Source: Bacteroidota bacterium
GTDB lineage: Bacteria > Bacteroidota > Ignavibacteria > Ignavibacteriales > Melioribacteraceae
Assembly (NCBI GenBank): GCA_018818165.1
Contig: JAHISP010000052.1
Span: 1 to 64,000 of the forward strand
Length of the DNA stretch: 64,000 bases
Reading direction: 5' to 3'
The notes beneath the pieces are model-generated. The model had not been told where the DNA came from and ran no database searches. It worked only from the letters and a program-made list of their open reading frames with translations. Position numbers and translations under genes: made by a program. Positions 63,285 to 64,000 of this stretch are shown one piece after another (positions within the stretch are counted from its first letter, which is position 1; every line of letters begins with the position of its first letter).

Positions 63285-64000
63285 CTATATCCTTGTTTTT
63301 TTATCATCCAGTAATGATAAGGCTCTTTCCCTAACCATTTCATCGGAATCATCAGCTAATTTTTTTAATAAATCAATCGCTTGTGGTTCATTAACTTCAC
63401 TTAATAATTCAATTAGCTTTAATCTGTTCCAAACATTATCATCGTTAATAATTTTGTCTGCAAAAAGCAAAGCATCTTTTGGGTTGATTTGGAATAATAA
63501 CTCTGCTGCTGTCATTCTTACTTCTTCATCTGGGTTATCAATTAATTCGCTTAGTGTATTTAGAAACTCTAACTGATTCGTATCCGATAATGGTTCAAAA
63601 TCAAATTCTTCACTAATTAAACTTATTTCTTTATACAGAATTAGTAATTTCTTTGTGTTTTCACCTTTATTAATAATTCTATCTAAAATTAGATTACGCG
63701 ATATTTGGTATGTTTGAATAAATTTATCTTTTAACATTTCATCTAATTCTTCAAGAGTTCCATATATAGAAACAAATGCTTCTATAATCTCTTTGTTTTC
63801 GTAATTATACAGAAGTTTTACTGCTGATAATACAGTATCCTCGTCATTTTCTTCTAGCGCTTTAAGAATTACGAGTTTTAATTCATCGCTCAATTCAATT
63901 TCAAATCCAAGATTACTTAATAACTGTTCTGATGATTTTACAATGGGACCAACAAGTGATAACTCAGTTTGTTGAAGTTCTTCAAGTAAAAAGCCAAGAG
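63285..64000 (-). CDS. HEAT-repeat protein, N-terminus off the right edge
   Basis: The frame is open from the stop at 63285 to the edge of the window (238 codons visible) with no ATG, so the true start lies beyond 64000. A TTG at 63893 is an unlikely start. Helical repeats of about 30 residues are visible: TVLSAVKLLYNYENKEIIEA, LIDNPDEEVRMTAAELLFQIN, NRLKLIELLSEVNEPQAIDLLKKLADDSDEMVRERALSLL. This is the HEAT/PBS-lyase style of binding scaffold. It is three bases from cheR and so in the chemotaxis operon; partner unknown. Confidence 0.8.
   Translation of the reverse strand, partial: LGFLLEELQQTELSLVGPIVKSSEQLLSNLGFEIELSDELKLVILKALEENDEDTVLSAVKLLYNYENKEIIEAFVSIYGTLEELDEMLKDKFIQTYQISRNLILDRIINKGENTKKLLILYKEISLISEEFDFEPLSDTNQLEFLNTLSELIDNPDEEVRMTAAELLFQINPKDALLFADKIINDDNVWNRLKLIELLSEVNEPQAIDLLKKLADDSDEMVRERALSLLDDKKTRI

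Overview
The window looks like chromosomal DNA from a flagellated, low-GC, Gram-negative member of the Ignavibacteria (Bacteroidota/Chlorobi group). Three or four secreted proteins end in a type IX secretion (T9SS) type A sorting domain with the NYPNPFNP signature. The flagellar genes include L-ring and P-ring genes, so an outer membrane is present. The assignment rests on gene content and protein style, not on a marker gene.

Layout. (1) 1-13.7 kb, minus strand: three large secreted proteins built from cohesin-like, Ig-like and beta-helix-like modules. The first runs off the left edge; the third is 2595 residues. Bidirectional hairpin terminators separate them. (2) 13.7-17.5 kb: mostly non-coding or decaying DNA. 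It holds a candidate promoter and a tiny leader ORF for the giant gene, a small pseudogene, a family-2 glycoside hydrolase broken by a one-base frameshift, and a cluster of REP-like palindromes. (3) 17.5-38.05 kb, plus strand: a tightly packed motility run headed by a candidate sigma-54 promoter. It encodes fliA, two HDOD proteins, a degenerate kinase-like protein, rod and ring genes (flgF, G, A, H, I, J), the hook-filament junction (flgN, K, L), two stator pairs (motAB twice), fliW-csrA, several receiver/HPt/DHp signalling proteins, a PAS histidine kinase and a bacteriohemerythrin. (4) 38.06-43.7 kb: an ECF sigma/anti-sigma pair, a YitT-type membrane protein, a tandemly duplicated terminator, an FKBP lipoprotein, and a T9SS gene interrupted by one in-frame TGA. 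(5) 43.8-64 kb, minus strand: a second motility block. Read in transcription order it is a HEAT-repeat protein, cheR, two cheY, cheZ, cheA, cheB, a small CxC protein, then (behind a second sigma-54-like site) flgB, flgC, a small unknown, fliE, F, G, H, I, J, a MotE-like protein, a very long repeat-bearing fliK, flgD, a TIGR02530 protein and flgE.

Together the two blocks encode most of the basal body, MS and switch ring (FliF, FliG), export ATPase complex, hook, junction proteins, stators and chemotaxis core. Flagellin, FliD, FliM/FliN, the export gate (FlhA/FlhB/FliP/FliQ/FliR), CheW and chemoreceptors are not in the window. No tRNA, rRNA, CRISPR array or insertion sequence was seen.

The items most worth a second look are the signalling module embedded in the stator region (including a kinase-like protein that has lost its phospho-acceptor and ATP-site residues), the 5 x 225 bp repeat array in the hook-length ruler FliK, the paired sigma-54 sites, the cohesin/dockerin-like T9SS surface proteins, and several recent-looking gene breaks.
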